Shown: positions 11,980-24,191, numbered from the stretch's first letter. The stretch is DNA of 64,000 nt from Coix lacryma-jobi var. lacryma-jobi (GCA_009763385.1 CM019827.1:97996177-98060176), one strand, 5' to 3'. The notes: a model not told the origin generated them from the letters alone. Program-made: numbers and translations.

Positions 11980-14129
11980 TGAAAGTGCATTCGCCCCCAA
12001 TGTGGGTTTTGGCTAATTAATGACAATCAAATTAGGGACTAACCAGTTTATAAAAGCATGTATGCAGGTGTTAGTCCTTTGAAAGATTTGAAACGTTGAA
12101 ATCTCGTGAACAAAGCACGTAGGATATTTTTGGACATAAAGAAGCCTAGCTCAAGTGGTAGTTTAAAAATTTCAATTTTAAACTTGAGTTATAGGTAAGC
12201 CGGACTATGAAGAGGGTCACAAAGTAAGTTGGCTAGATGTGGAGAAAAGTGCTCAAATCGACTAACCTTAGTTCGCTTGAGAGACACCGCACAATCACGA
12301 ACACGTAGAGGGTAATTTCTTATGGTCGGTGGTACCGACCACGGGTGGTCGGTGGTACCGACCACGGCTTCTCTGTGCAGCGCTCAAACACCCTCTCTGT
12401 GTTGGTCAAAAAATGACGTGGCGGTAGTACCGCCATAACCTCGGTACTACCGCCCGCGGTGGTACCGACGCAAGGTCGGTAGTAACCTGGTTTGCAACCC
12501 TCTCTGGATAGAGTTGTTTTTGACCTAGCGGTGGTACCGCCATTACCTCGGTAGTACCGCCCGCGGTGCTACCGACCCATGGCCGGTAGTTTCCAATTTT
12601 GCAAGGCTCTCTGTTCGCGCTGTTTTTAGCCTGGCGGTAGTACCGCCATTACTTCGGTAGTACCGCCCCCGGTGCTACCGACGCAAGGCCGGTGGTAACC
12701 AAGTTTGCAGAGCTCCCTGTGTAGAATTGAAAACGGCCTGGCGGTGGTACCGCCATAACCTCGGTACCACCGGGATCGGAGGTACCGACGGAGGTCGGTG
12801 GTAACTTGGATTTGCGAGGCTCTCTGTGTTGTGTTGAATATGACTTGGCGGTGGTACCGCCATAACCTCGGTACCACCGGCCTCGGAAGCACCGACCCAG
12901 GTTCGGTGGTTGAAAGTTTTTCAGGGCTCTCTGGACTGACTAGCCTTTGACTTGGCGGTGGTACCGCCATTACCTCGGTACCACCGACCTCGGAGGTACC
13001 GACCCTCGGGCGGTAGTTTCCGAGGGACCGAGTCCCTAACTGAGTTGCTCTCTGTTCGAGCTTGTTTTGGCCTGGCGGTGGTACCGCCATTACCTCGGTA
13101 CCACCGGCCTCGGTGGTTCCGACCTTGGCCCGGTGCTTGTCAGTTTGACCAGATCTGGGTGTATGCGACCGTTGTGTCATGGTCGGTGGTACCGACCATG
13201 GGTGGTCGGTGGTACCGACCAGCCTCAGGACTGAGGGAGTATAAATGCCTCCCCTCTTCACTTTTCTCTGTCACGGACTCACAATATACACTTATTGCTG
13301 ACCTAACTCTAGACAAACTCTCTCCGAGCATTGACTCACCCCTCTCTCTTCCCCTTTGCTCCTAGATTCATTCCCTTGCAAGATTTGAGCTAGGGAAGTG
13401 AGATTCGAGAGTGGGAAGCATCAATCTTCGACTTGAGCACTTGGTTTCCATCCTGCCGGCTTGTTTTGTGTCTTTTACTCTTGAGCTCTTTGAGCTCTAG
13501 CCGGTTAGGTGTTCTTCGTGGTAGCCCGTATTGATTTACTTGTGAGGGCTCCCCGAAGCGTTTGTATTACCCTGAGATTTTTAGTAGAGATACTCTCGTA
13601 GCCTTTGTGGTTGCTTGAGTGAGGCGAGGAGGTGAAATAGACTCCGACCTTTGTGGTCACCTCAACAACGAGGAAGTAGGCACTCCTTAGTGGATTGGCC
13701 GAACCTCGGGATAAATCTTGTGTCCCGTGTGCTTGTTGTTGTTGTCCCTATTTTCTCTACTTCTCTTGTTATTGTGTTCTTCGTGTTCTTCCTATCCCTA
13801 TCTCGTTCTTAGGTTGGGAAGGCTCGATCTACATCAAGGGGAGCAACCAAGGTTTCGTGAGAGTAGTTTTACCATAAATTATTCTTCGGAAAGTTGGCTA
13901 GAAACTTGTTTTATCTTCATATCTTACTTTCATCGGATTTGTAGTTTCTTTTAGGATCCCGGTTGTGCCGTTTGTTTGTGTTGGTAGTACCGGTGTTTCA
14001 CACCCGGTAGTACCTACCCAAACAAACCGGCCTCTCCGGTTGCTATCTAACTACATCTTATAGTTTGTGAAGTTTCAGATAGTCGAAAATCACCTATTCA
14101 CCCCCCTCTAGGCTGATTCGGTCCTTTTA
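11980..14129 (+). mobile_element. Solo LTR, Copia SIRE-like
   Basis: It begins TGAAAGTGCATTCGC and ends near CTGATTCGGTCCTTTTA. CAGAG flanks both sides (11975-11979 and 14130-14134); if the LTR is taken to end in CA the duplication is shorter. The 3' end wording (CACCCCCCTCTAGG, then CGGTCC) parallels the end of the Copia LTR at 30651. No PBS, PPT or coding domain accompanies it, as expected after LTR-LTR recombination. It splits the third unit of the tandem array and so is younger than the array. Confidence 0.7.
12323..13222. repeat. 107-bp minisatellite inside the solo LTR
   Basis: Seven units start near 12421, 12529, 12634, 12741, 12848, 12955 and 13075 (spacing 105-108, the last 120). 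Each begins GCGGTGGTACCGCCAT-like and contains paired ACC/GGT palindromes around GGTACC. Both edges of the array (12323-12366 and 13180-13222) hold a doubled GGTCGGTGGTACCGACC motif. Long minus-strand ORFs here are by-products of the repeat. Confidence 0.85.
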
Positions 14130-14589
14130 CAGAGCAGATGACGCGACCTGTTACGGCGTTATGGTTTGCCAACATATAGTTTTTTATGAAACAAAATTTG
14201 CAAAATATGTGAGGGGGGTTTTTGTCGCGCCATCCCGCCTGGCGCGGTAAATCCACTAGCCGCGCCATCCCGCCTGGCGCGGCAAACTGCGCCGTGGGGC
14301 CTGGCCGCGCCACGGTGGCACTTTTGCCGCGCCATGCGGGATGACGCGGCTAAAGAGTTAGTTTTGAAAAAAAAATTGGACAGTGTTGTTTTTAAAATAT
14401 CTTATTTAATTGGGTTATTAATAAAAAAATTCGCATTTGTTTGGGGGTTAGTTTGGAATTAGATTTTCCAAACAAAAAATTATGTACTTTTTGAATAAAG
14501 AAAGTTGTCTCACAGGGAAGCTTGAACTTTATTTCTTGTTTTAAGTTACTAAATGAGGATCTTCACTTTGGTTATCCACATGAAAACAA

Positions 14590-16130
14590 CAACAGTGGAT
14601 TTGTCTAGTACTTATGCCCAATTAATAGATAATGAACCTGAAATTATATCTAAAGTTGATAATAGTGTTAATTTAAAATTACATAGAGTTAATAGATCAA
14701 AAGGAATATTAGTGGTAGATCAAAAGGGATATAGGAATCTGAATCTATTTGCTAAATGGCTGAATCATTCTCTAATTCTAAGAGTCTATTATGATTGAAG
14801 ATAAGAGTAAACTGCCAGCAAATAACCCTTAGAGATCTAAGTTCTTACTAGTTAGGGTAGAACAGAACTGCTAGCAAATAACCCTTAAATACAACCAAGG
14901 TTGTTCACAATGCATTGGCAAGAATAGGAATGATCCATTTGCACACATCATATAGAAGATCTCATAATTACATTAAGGCAAAACAATTCAGAGGAGGGAG
15001 GCACACCAACAGGGTCAATAGCACAATAGAATTGTATTGTTTGCATGAGGATGACTCCTTCCGGAGAATACGTGCCAGATTGACATCATTTGACAGATGT
15101 GTGAAGTGCTATTATCAACTAAACACATATGGCCTTATTAATTAACTATAATATGAACATCAGTTAGCCTAACAACTCCTATAGCTTCTTACTACACAGA
15201 TAGGAGAACAAAACCAAATAAGTTCAAAAATCTGAGAACGTACTCTGAATCAGTGAGTCTATCTTGGAAGGCTGTCAAAACATTATGCTAAATCCTGAGT
15301 TCTAACCAATCTTATACCTATAACATCAACCGGATGAGTTCGGTTTTCATCATTTAATTCTTGTCCAACTCACGGAATCCAGAAACAAGCGGGAGTGGGT
15401 GTTGGAGAACAAATGCAGTGGCGAGGCAGTTTGGACGGTCAATTGACCAAGCGACGGAGTGGAGCAATTGACGCTCGAGGTCGGGTGGCGCTTCAGCGAG
15501 CGCGTTGTGAGTGGGCTGGCCTCACTGCAGTTGCCCCCGCAAGAGCCACGCCCGCACCACCAGGGTCGCAGGGGTCGCTGTCGCTGGGGCCCTCGCCCAC
15601 GTCGGGATGCCCGAGATCAGAGCGGTCGGGTCCTCCGTGCCCGCACCGGGATGGCCAGGAATGCCACGCCCACGGTGCCCGCTTCCCACCCGTGCTGGTG
15701 CCGCTGGCCTCTCCGCCTGCGCCGGGAGGACGAGGGAGGTGAGGGAGTCGTCCACGAGCGGGTTCGCGAGGATTAACGATCGTGCGGGTTGACAGCTTAA
15801 TGGGGTGAAGAGCTGCAACACCCATGATCGGATGGTTCATACCGCGTCTTGGCCCGATCCGACGGCTAGAGGGTTTGTGGGCGACATGGCCCTATCTGTT
15901 AGCCCGCTTTTAGTGCAGGAATCTTATTTAGAGATTGTCTGTATGAGCCAACAACAATAAATCATGAGATAATTGGTCATATGTTTAGGTGCACTTATGC
16001 ATGATACCAATGTAAGGTTATACTAATTGGAATTTACGTGACTGTTGCGCTTTGAGCGGATGGTGTGACCCTCTCCCTCTTGTCTCATGCGCCCAAGCTC
16101 CTCGAGACCCATGTCCCACCTATGTCGGTG
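14590..16130. other. Unassigned non-genic stretch
   Basis: 14590-15390 is AT-rich with scattered short ORFs and no domain I recognise. 15395-15840 is a GC-rich block open in several frames on both strands. 15841-16130 is mixed. The sequence continues across the solo LTR nest at 23868. Confidence 0.4.
15395..15840. other. GC-rich block of unknown origin
   Basis: Composition changes sharply from AT-rich to CpG-rich. Overlapping ORFs of 93-118 residues occur on both strands, rich in Pro, Arg, Ala and Gly, with no recognised domain. It could be a captured gene fragment, an old promoter or first exon, or part of an unknown repeat. Confidence 0.3.
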
Positions 16131-16965
16131 ACCCCTGTTGGCGGCTCTTAACTCACATCAACTTTCTTTTAAAACCTGCTCTATCAAGAACTAAAACTTA
16201 GGATTAGGTTATAAACTCACAATTTCTATGAGTTTTGGATGTATCAATTGTTTTGCAGGAATCACAGGAAAATTACACCTAGGATGGGCCAAAAGTGCAT
16301 ACCAAATTCAACACATCAAAGTCCAAGCACTTCTGGCGCATCCAGATGAAGAGAAATGAAGCCCAAGGCCCATCACACTCCACAACTGGGCTAGAAACCC
16401 ACATTACAAGCATCCAGACCCAGCCAACAGCCCACCACACGAAGGTGGTGGGCAGAGGTGGGGCAAGGGGTGCGCCCGCACCACCAATAGCCCCCCTCGG
16501 GCCCACCTTCGGGGGTCGGTTGCATGGCGGCATGCTAAGACGGTTTGTGGAGGTTTCCATGTTTACACCCTCCAAACTGACCTTGATGCAGTATAAAACA
16601 AAGGGTGGAGCTCTCTTCAAAGCATGGAAGTGTAGAAGCAACATTTTGTAGAATAGTTTAGTTCCATTCCCACCTTGTAAAAGATCAATTCTAGAGAAGA
16701 AGTAGTGCCTCAAGCATCCTAGCTCTAGTAGCTATTTAGAAGAGGGAGCGAGTGAGTGCAAGTCGGAGAAGTACCGGAGCTGTCGGCTACTTCCTGAAGT
16801 GTACATCTACACTTAGCGAAAGGAATATCGGAATTGTCAGTACGACTTCACTTGTACCTCAACGAATCGCAATACTATTTGGAGTATTAAGGTTCGTGTT
16901 TATCTTTGTTTAGGCATTCTTATCGTGTTCTAGCTTATTGCTTTCATAGCTAGTTGGACCGGCCG

Positions 16966-19900
16966 TGTGACACCCTAGTGTCAAGCACTGCATTAGGCGC
17001 TGCAATTAGCTACTAAAGAACATAAGCAATGCATTGCATCATTTCATGAGCATGAGAGTGTTTTGTCTTGTTTATTTATTTGGATGTGGATTTCTATTGG
17101 ACTTGGTTGTTTGAGTGGATTTCTGTTTTGGCAAAGAGTTTTATAAAATAGAGAATACTGAGTAGAGTGCTTTTCATGTTGGAGTTTTGACCTAGTTCAG
17201 ATTAGTTTGTAAATAAAAATAAGTCAAACAAAATGGTTTTCAGAAAAAGTGTCCTATATGAAAGTTGTAGAGAAAATTATTTCGAGAAACTTTTATATTT
17301 GGGTCAAAACCTAGTTTGGAGTTTTTGAAACTGTTTTTGAGTGGTCAAAGTTTGAAAAGATTTTGGAAAAAGAAAAAAAGGAAAACGATTTCTTCCACGC
17401 CCCACCTTTCGGCCCAACTCGCGCGCGCCGGCCCAGCTCGCCCGCTCGCGTGCGCCGGCCCGCTCCCGCGCTCGCCCGCGCACCCCGTGCCGCTCGCCAG
17501 CGCTCGCCCGCGCGCCGCGCGCTGCTGCCGCTGACATGCCGCGCCGTACGCCGGCCGCAACCGCCACGTGGCCGCCGCATTCTGCCGAGGATCTTCGCCG
17601 GCCACTCCTCGCTCGATCCTCTCTCACCCGAGCACGCAAGCTATCTCCCCCGGCCACTCTCCGCTCGCCTCGCCTGCCGCACCCGCTCGCCGTGCACGGC
17701 ATCACCGCGCTGCCTCGCCGACCGCGCCGCCGTGGCCCCGCCACGACCACTGGCCGGTCAAGCCGATCAAAACCCCGAGCACCCCTTCACTCCCTCGCTC
17801 ACCCGCGCACACTACTCGCACTCGCTCTCTCACTCTCGCTCGCATTCTCGCCCGTGCACGAACACGAACCGAGCGCTCCCCGCTCACCGCGACCACCGCC
17901 GCAACCACCCCTCTCCGTTCTGACCTCGTCGGAGCACCTCCCTTCGATTCCCTCCGTACACCGCTCCGCCTACACCGTGCACACGCCGTGCGCACGTTGT
18001 CGTCCCCGACCGAGCCCCTTCGCCGCCGGAGGACGAAGCGCCTCTTTCGGTCCGTCAGTCGCCACCGCCGAGCCGCAACGCCGTTCTTCCCCAACCCGAG
18101 CTCCACCGACTCTTCTTCTTCATCTTCGAGCTTCACCAAGCCAAGGCAAGATGAGAACACCATCTAGCTTCAACGCTACCGCTCTCTCCCACATCTTCTT
18201 CCCCGGCCGAACGCCTTGGCCGTCCGCCGCGGACCTCGCTCGTGGCCAAGCTCCTCTGGAGCCACCCGAGCCAAACCAACCCCGTAGCTTTGCTCCTTAG
18301 GGTTCTCTCGAGCTTTTGCCTCCAATTTCTCCGGCCGCCGCCGGAAACGGCGTAGCCGCGCGTTGCCGCCATCACCGTGCGCCGCCACTCGCCGTCGGCA
18401 TGCTCCAACCGTGCGCTAGCCAAACCACCTACACCACTCGATGCGCCTCGTCGAGACGAGTTCGCAAGCCTAGCTTACCCACCGACGACCTCACCGTCGG
18501 CGAGGAATCGACGGTCAAACCTCTCCCCAGTTTCCGTCTCGCCCGAGCCCTCGAGCCAGGCCTCGGACGGGCGTGTGTGTTTCCGTCTCGCCCGAGCCCT
18601 CGAGCCAGGCCTCGGACGGACGTTTGTTTTTCCGTCTCGCCCGAGCCCTCGAGCCAGGCCTCGGACGGGCGTGTGTTTTTCCGTCTCGCCCGAGCCCTCG
18701 AGCCAGGCCTCGGACGGGCGTTTGTTTTTCCGTCTCGCCCGAGCCCTCGAGCCAGGCCTCGGACGGGCGAGTGTTTTTCCGTCTCGCCCGAGCCCTCGAG
18801 CCAGGCCTCGGACGGGCGTGTGTTTTTCCATCTCGCCCGAGCCCTCGAGCCAGGCCTCGGACGGACGTTTGTTGTCCGCCTCGCCCGCGCCTCGAGCAGG
18901 GCCTCGAGCGAACCCTCGGGCGCTGTCTCGTTCGAGCCGGGCCTCGAGCGAGCACACCTATTCCGTACGCCGAGTGTTTTCCACAAAACGTTTTCCAAAA
19001 TATTTTTCTACTTCCCGTAAATGCTTGTTTATTTTGTACATCCTGTTTTGTTAGTCCAAATGGAGTGCTTCCAGTTTTGCTAGTTTGTTTATGAGTAGAT
19101 CTACCCTGGAAAAATATAAAAGTATTTTTGGTAGGAGTTAATTTTACTGTTTTCTTTTATTTCAGTTTATATGCTTTTGCTAAGATAAATGGTTATATAT
19201 GTTTTCTGGTTGAGATAATTCCTGTAAAATTTTGTGTAAGTTTATTATCCTGTTTTATACATGTGAAAAATATTTAATGCACTGTTTATGTAGAAAAAGT
19301 TTCTGTTATGGTTAAAAGTTCTTTTTGGCTGATTTCTTTGAATAAAGGATAAGGTGTTTTATATGTCGAGATAAAATGTGGGAAAATTTGTACAGTCTCT
19401 GTTTATAAGGTTCAAGCTAAGAAAAATTAAAGCATGACCTATTGTGTGGAGAAATCTGAAGTTGCTTTACAAAGGTGCTTTTCTGTGTTTTCCTTTGAAA
19501 ATTCATGTAAGAAATAATATAATGTTTCTGTTCATGGGACTTTCTTAATAAGCATAAAATATGAAATAGAATCTGGGAAAATATGAAATAGAGTGGTGCA
19601 CCCTTTTACAGTAGGGTTGTAGTTCAAAGTATCTTTTTGGGCAGTTGCTTGTTATTTTTATATCTGCAGTTCTGTATTTTATTTTTTGGCTGAAATTTGT
19701 TCAGTGGAGTCCAGCAGCTGTTGTTTGCCTTCTGGAATTTTCGTGGATTTTTCTGAGTTCAGAAAAGTGCACTTGCAGTTCAAACCTAAGTTTCTTTTGA
19801 TTTATTAAATGAGAAATAGGTGAATAAAAGGATTTTGTTTTATGAATTAAATGAGTATTTACCTCAATGGTTCAACAAGTTGGTTTTGTTGGTTTGCAAG

Positions 19901-21656
19901 AAGTACTCTTTCTCATACCACACATCTCGCACCCCGCATTTAAATATTTATTATTCGTCGCATGCAATAGGATCGACACTCCCGGAACCCGATCAGGAGC
20001 TAGAGGCAAACGCCGAGCAGCAGATCCCGGAGCTCCAGCAAGCCGAGGAAGTCGACCCCGCCAGCGACACTAACTTGCCCGAGTGCCCCTCCCACGAGGC
20101 CTCGGTCTTCACCCAAGGCAAGCCCCGGAGCATTCTAAGTCTCCCAGTATTTACAATTAAAATTACTTGAGTCCTTTTATATTGTGATGCATTAGGTCTA
20201 GGAGTTGAATGAATCCTATTTGCTGCATTACCATTCCTTGATGATTGATTAATATCTACCTTGTTATCCTGTTATTGATTTATAATGTAGAATTGCTTAG
20301 CCTGCTTAATAAAAGTAGTAGTTAAGGATGTCTCCGTAATACCCTGATGGGTAGTTACCGGATCACGGTTGGCTATATTTGCTATCGTGGAAAAGAACCT
20401 GAGTAGTAATGAAATACGGTCAACTGGAAGGCAAGGCACCAAGTTGGAACTTGGGGGCAGTCCGTCCGTTGGATCGTGTAGGTTTGTATCGATGTTGGCC
20501 CTCGTTCATTTTTTAACGCGCCCTTTTACTTAGGGATATGTCGGTGCCGTAATCATCGACCCCAAAGCCGGTTAGAAGCTGTTCGGGTCGGTCTCAACCC
20601 GTGTCGTGCCCTCTAGTATGGAAATTGCGATCTGCCGCGTGAGGCCATCGCCAGGTTCCAATTGGGCGGTCCGTGCTTGAACCGCGGCGATTACCACCAT
20701 GAACAAGCGTCGAGCGGTTGCCCAATGCATGGACCCGACGGGGAAAGTGTGGGCTGGTATTAAAGGTCTTTCACCAGCTGGTTTGGAATTCAATTCGAGT
20801 CACCGTCTCCCCCGGTTAGTGGGAAACTATGGCGAGCTTCACCACGATACAACTCCATGTGATATCTAAAGGTTCAACTAAAATGTGGACAAGTCAACTG
20901 GATATGGTTATATTATTTATCTGCTAGACTCAAGTGTGTGAAATAGTTCAGGTGCAAACCTAGAAGAAGGAATAGGTATAAAAGATGACAGCTCATTAAC
21001 TTCACTAATACTTCGCTTATCTTAAATTGAGCTTTTCGCGAATTCAAGATCCCAGCTCCACCCAAAAAGGCCTTGCATGTCCTTGGTGTCTTTATTTTCA
21101 GTTGGACGGGTAAGTCTAGCTGAGTACATTCCAGTACTCAGGGTTTATCCCGTTTGTTGCAGATGGCCAGGTCTACTTCGGCTATTGTAAGCACTGCCTC
21201 TACCCAGTGGAAGGTGATGAGGAGTAGGCCCAGGGCAGGGTCGTCCAGAAGCTTTCCCCTTTTCTTTTGCTGGACCAAGACTACTAGTGGCACATTATCT
21301 TAAAAAGGGAGGAGTGAGTTGTGTCGAGTGGATTTATCAAAACAATGTTTTATTTGGACCACATGTGTGGTGGTCGTGCTTTAAACTATTTCAGCTTCCG
21401 CACTTTTAAACTCGGTATTGTAATAACTCCGTTTTAAATTCGCACTCTGATATTTTAAATTCGGTTTCGTTTTCGTTATGATGTATCTTTACGAATGTAA
21501 TCCTTGAACGATGCGATCCTGTATGATGTATGGTGTTAAGAAATCCTTCGAGATTTCCGGACTACCGGGGTTGTATGGGTTCAAGTATCAGTCGAAGTCA
21601 GACAGATTTGGCTAAGATAACACTTGAGCTCTTATAATCAGGACGGTTCCGCCACA
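16966..21656 (+). mobile_element. Long solo LTR, Ty3/gypsy type (4.69 kb)
   Basis: It begins TGTGACACCC and ends GGTTCCGCCACA, with GGCCG on both sides (16961-16965 and 21657-21661). Layout: AT-rich start, CpG-rich block 17390-18960, AT-rich middle, acidic reading frame 19820-20117 ending at AAG/GCAAGC, and a polypyrimidine plus TTGTTGCAG near 21162. The same layout is seen in the LTRs at 35695 and 49072. No internal retrotransposon sequence remains. The large ORFs in the CpG-rich block (up to 254 residues) look like composition artefacts. Confidence 0.85.
18534..18876. repeat. 49-bp tandem repeat, seven copies
   Basis: Copies start at 18534, 18583, 18632, 18681, 18730, 18779 and 18828, each beginning CCGTCTCGCCCGAGCC (CCATCTC in the last). 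A decayed eighth copy follows to about 18925. Because 49 is not a multiple of three, each frame cycles through three peptide versions, and all six frames stay open. Confidence 0.9.
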
Positions 21657-21777
21657 GGCCGTTCACCCTCGGGTGGCTTTAGCAAGAGGGCGCAAGTCCT
21701 AGCTACCGCTAGAGTAGTGGCCCTTAGCATAAACGCGGTGTTTAGGCTAAGTGGTTGCAGGTTGGTTGCCCGGGTCT

Positions 21778-23523
21778 CACTAGTACAGAGACATACTATA
21801 CAGGCGGTTGAAAACCTATTTTTACAGGCGTTTTCCAGCACCGCCTGCGCTGGGGGCCAGTGAAAATGGAACAACATCACAGGCGGTTAATTGTGAACCG
21901 CCTGTGGAAATCGATTCTACAGGCGGTTCACTTAACCAATCGTCAATGTAAATACACCATTTACATTGGCGGTTGCTTAAGCGAACCGTCTGTGGAAATC
22001 GATTTTCACAGGCGGTTCACAATTAACCGCCTGTGCTGTTGTAGACCAGTTATATATATATATATTGTTAATTATAATTATTATATTATTAAATTAAATA
22101 TATACATTAATATAGAAACATGCAATTATATTGTTAAATTAAATATATTCATAAAACATAAATACATAGTGAAAAAACAATTGAGAAATAAACAACATAA
22201 TAAAAAACCTAAATATTATTAAAAAACCTACATTTCCCTCTCTACATAAATACTGAAGAACACAACATTATACATGGAAACAAGGAAAGATATCATGCAT
22301 AAACTAAATTAAAAAGTAAACACGAAGCAGTATAGATGAGAGATATTATTTAACCATCTTAAGCAAGGTCACTTATTAACATAGGTATTCTTCTCTCTCA
22401 CTCATGGGTGAAACCCTAGATCAAAAAGTGAATCATCAAATTGAGCAAGAATGAGCAAATTGAGGCAAGAGGGACACAAACTAACCTTTCTTGTTAATCT
22501 CCTTCCAAGAAATGAAGATCAAAACCTCTCCCCTTGTATTTTGTAAAACCTGGACCTCCAAAATCGCCTCCAATGGAAGGTGGCGGCGAGAAACAGTGCT
22601 GCTCGGGGAGAAAGAGGAGGTATTTATACCAGAGATAACACAAGCGGTTAGCTAGGAATTATTATTAGCTAGTGTTTAGAGTTTATGTGGGGTTTGAACT
22701 AAAAAACCTAAGTACCATAATTTAAAATACCTAACTATCATTATTAAATAAAAAAACACAATATTCATAAAACATAAATACATAGTGAAAAATCAATTGA
22801 GAAATAAACAACATAATAAAAAACCTAAATATTATTAAAAACCTACATTTCCCTCTCTACATAAATACTCAAGAACACACCATTGTACATGGAAATAAGG
22901 AAAGATATCATGCATAAACTAAATTAAAAAGTAAACACGAAGCAGTATAGATGAGAGACATTATTTAACCATCTTAAGCAAGCTCACTCATTAACATAGG
23001 TATTCTTCTCTCTCACTCATAGGTGAAACCCTAAATCTAAAAAGTGAATCATCAAATTGAGCAAGAATGAGCAAATTGAACCAAGAAGGACACAAACTAA
23101 CCTTTCTTGTTAATCTCCTTCCAAGAAATGAAGATCGAAACCTCTCCCCTTGTATTTTGTAAAATATGGAGCTCCAAAATTGCCTCCAATGGAAGGTGGC
23201 GGCGAGAAACAGTGCTGCTCGGGGAGAAAAAGGGGGTATTTATACCAAAGATAACACAGGCGGTTGGCTTAACTCAACCGCCTGTGTAAATGGTGGTATT
23301 TATAGAGGCAGTTTGGCTAAGCCAACCGCCAATGGTTCCACTGACGGTTGGCTTAGCCAACCGCCTGTATAAATGGTCCATTTACACAGGTGGTTGGCTT
23401 AGGCCACTTCCACTGGCGGTTGTCAACTGTTCACTGCCCGCTTTTATATCACAGGCGTTTGATAACTACAACCACCTGTGCTATGAATAGGGGGCGCCAG
23501 CTATGAGCAGTATTCTACTAGTG
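21778..23523. mobile_element. Non-autonomous CACTA (En/Spm-type) transposon
   Basis: The termini CACTAGTACAGAG and TATTCTACTAGTG are inverted, and TCT is duplicated at 21775-21777 and 23524-23526, the 3-bp duplication of this class. Subterminal repeats of ACAGGCGGTT in both orientations fill both ends (21800-22040 and 23250-23480), the usual transposase binding pattern. No transposase domain is seen in its 1746 bp, so movement would need help in trans. Confidence 0.9.
22151..23257. repeat. 616-bp direct repeat within the CACTA element
   Basis: The stretch from 22151 (ATAAAACATAAATACATAGT) to about 22641 recurs from 22767 to 23257 with few changes; both copies run into a CGGTT subterminal motif. 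The copies contain a small ATG frame and a TATTTATACC stretch, but no protein I recognise. Confidence 0.85.
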
Positions 23524-23867
23524 TCTCCACGGTTGAGGAGGTAGGCTGCAGGTGGTGACATCCCTGTCCGTCCTTCGTAATTCACCCATATTCGGGATTC
23601 CAGGTAGAGCTGTATCGACATAGACTGAGAAACCAGTTTCCACCCGTTGATCGAAGCAGGCTACGCTTGGTTAAAGCTACTAGAGAAACTTCGCTACCCT
23701 AGGGTCGTTCTTCTTCTCATCTTAAGCTGGGAGATCTATACCTACTATAGTACACCGTTCCCTGTGGAAAATACGATACCCTAAAATACTTCCGGGTGAA
23801 GTGCTACAACGATACTTCCGTGCGCTTGCAGACTTTTCTGCTAACGCTAAGAAGTGTCAACAACCCC

Positions 23868-24191
23868 CTTCTTCTCCAACTTCGGTGGACATAGAAGGGC
23901 CCGATTGGGGGAAGGTATGCCGACTCGGCGGTGGGGAAGGAGGCTGGGTGGTTTAGGGGCCCTTGCGACGACCGGGCCAGGGAGGGGCGGGGGTGCCATA
24001 GCCGAAGGGGGAGAGAAAGAAGGCGGTCGTTGTGGGAGCTAGGATTCTTCGGCGATCCCTAGCTCCTGCGGTGAGGCGATGGTCGGCGGTGGGGGCAAGG
24101 AGGGTGTTGACACGAAAAACTAGGGTCCTCAGAAGCCGTGCAGAAGCAAGGTCTTGACCTCCTGGACCTTCGAAAAGTGGTAGTGCCAAAT
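23868..24191. other. Unassigned stretch between LTRs
   Basis: GC-rich sequence continuing the region interrupted at 16130, then a segment starting TGTTGACACGAAAAAC near 24107 that could be a decayed LTR start. No coding domain is seen. Confidence 0.35.

Larger units (their letters stand above)
9571..14590. repeat. Tandem triplication of a 957-bp unit, third copy interrupted
   Basis: Unit 1 is about 9571-10527, unit 2 about 10528-11484, unit 3 about 11485-14590. Each unit holds most of the fold-back transposon plus about 160 bp of its right flank (the stretch ending ATGAAAACAACAACA). Repeated landmarks are 957 bp apart (9842/10799/11756). The join falls between the flank and TGACGCGGCAAAA inside the element. 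Copies are nearly identical, so amplification looks recent. Unit 3 is split by the solo LTR at 11980-14129. Confidence 0.9.
16136..23862 (+). mobile_element. Solo LTR (gypsy-like), split by two younger insertions
   Basis: The ends are TGTTGGCGGCTC and AAGTGTCAACA, and ACCCC flanks both sides (16131-16135 and 23863-23867). Its own sequence is 16136-16965, 21662-21774 and 23527-23862, about 1.3 kb. A TATA-like CAGTATAAAACAAAG lies near 16590. The insertions are the solo LTR at 16966-21656 and the CACTA element at 21778-23523. Confidence 0.8.

Noticed and set aside
12626..13261. 211-residue minus-strand ORF with repeats
   Set aside because: It follows the 107-bp minisatellite in a solo LTR and has no domain.
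17304..18300. Long ORFs (up to 254 residues) on both strands in GC-rich sequence
   Set aside because: They lie inside the CpG-rich block of a solo LTR, overlap in several frames, are Arg/Pro/Ser/Ala-rich and have no domain.
18534..18876. CRISPR-like regular repeats
   Set aside because: There are no spacers (repeats abut), no cas genes, and the DNA is plant.
18316..19094. ORFs of 146-234 residues with peptide repeats
   Set aside because: They are by-products of a 49-bp repeat open in all six frames, not a repeat protein gene.
24107..24191. Possible LTR start TGTTGACACGAAAAAC
   Set aside because: No matching end or target duplication could be found.
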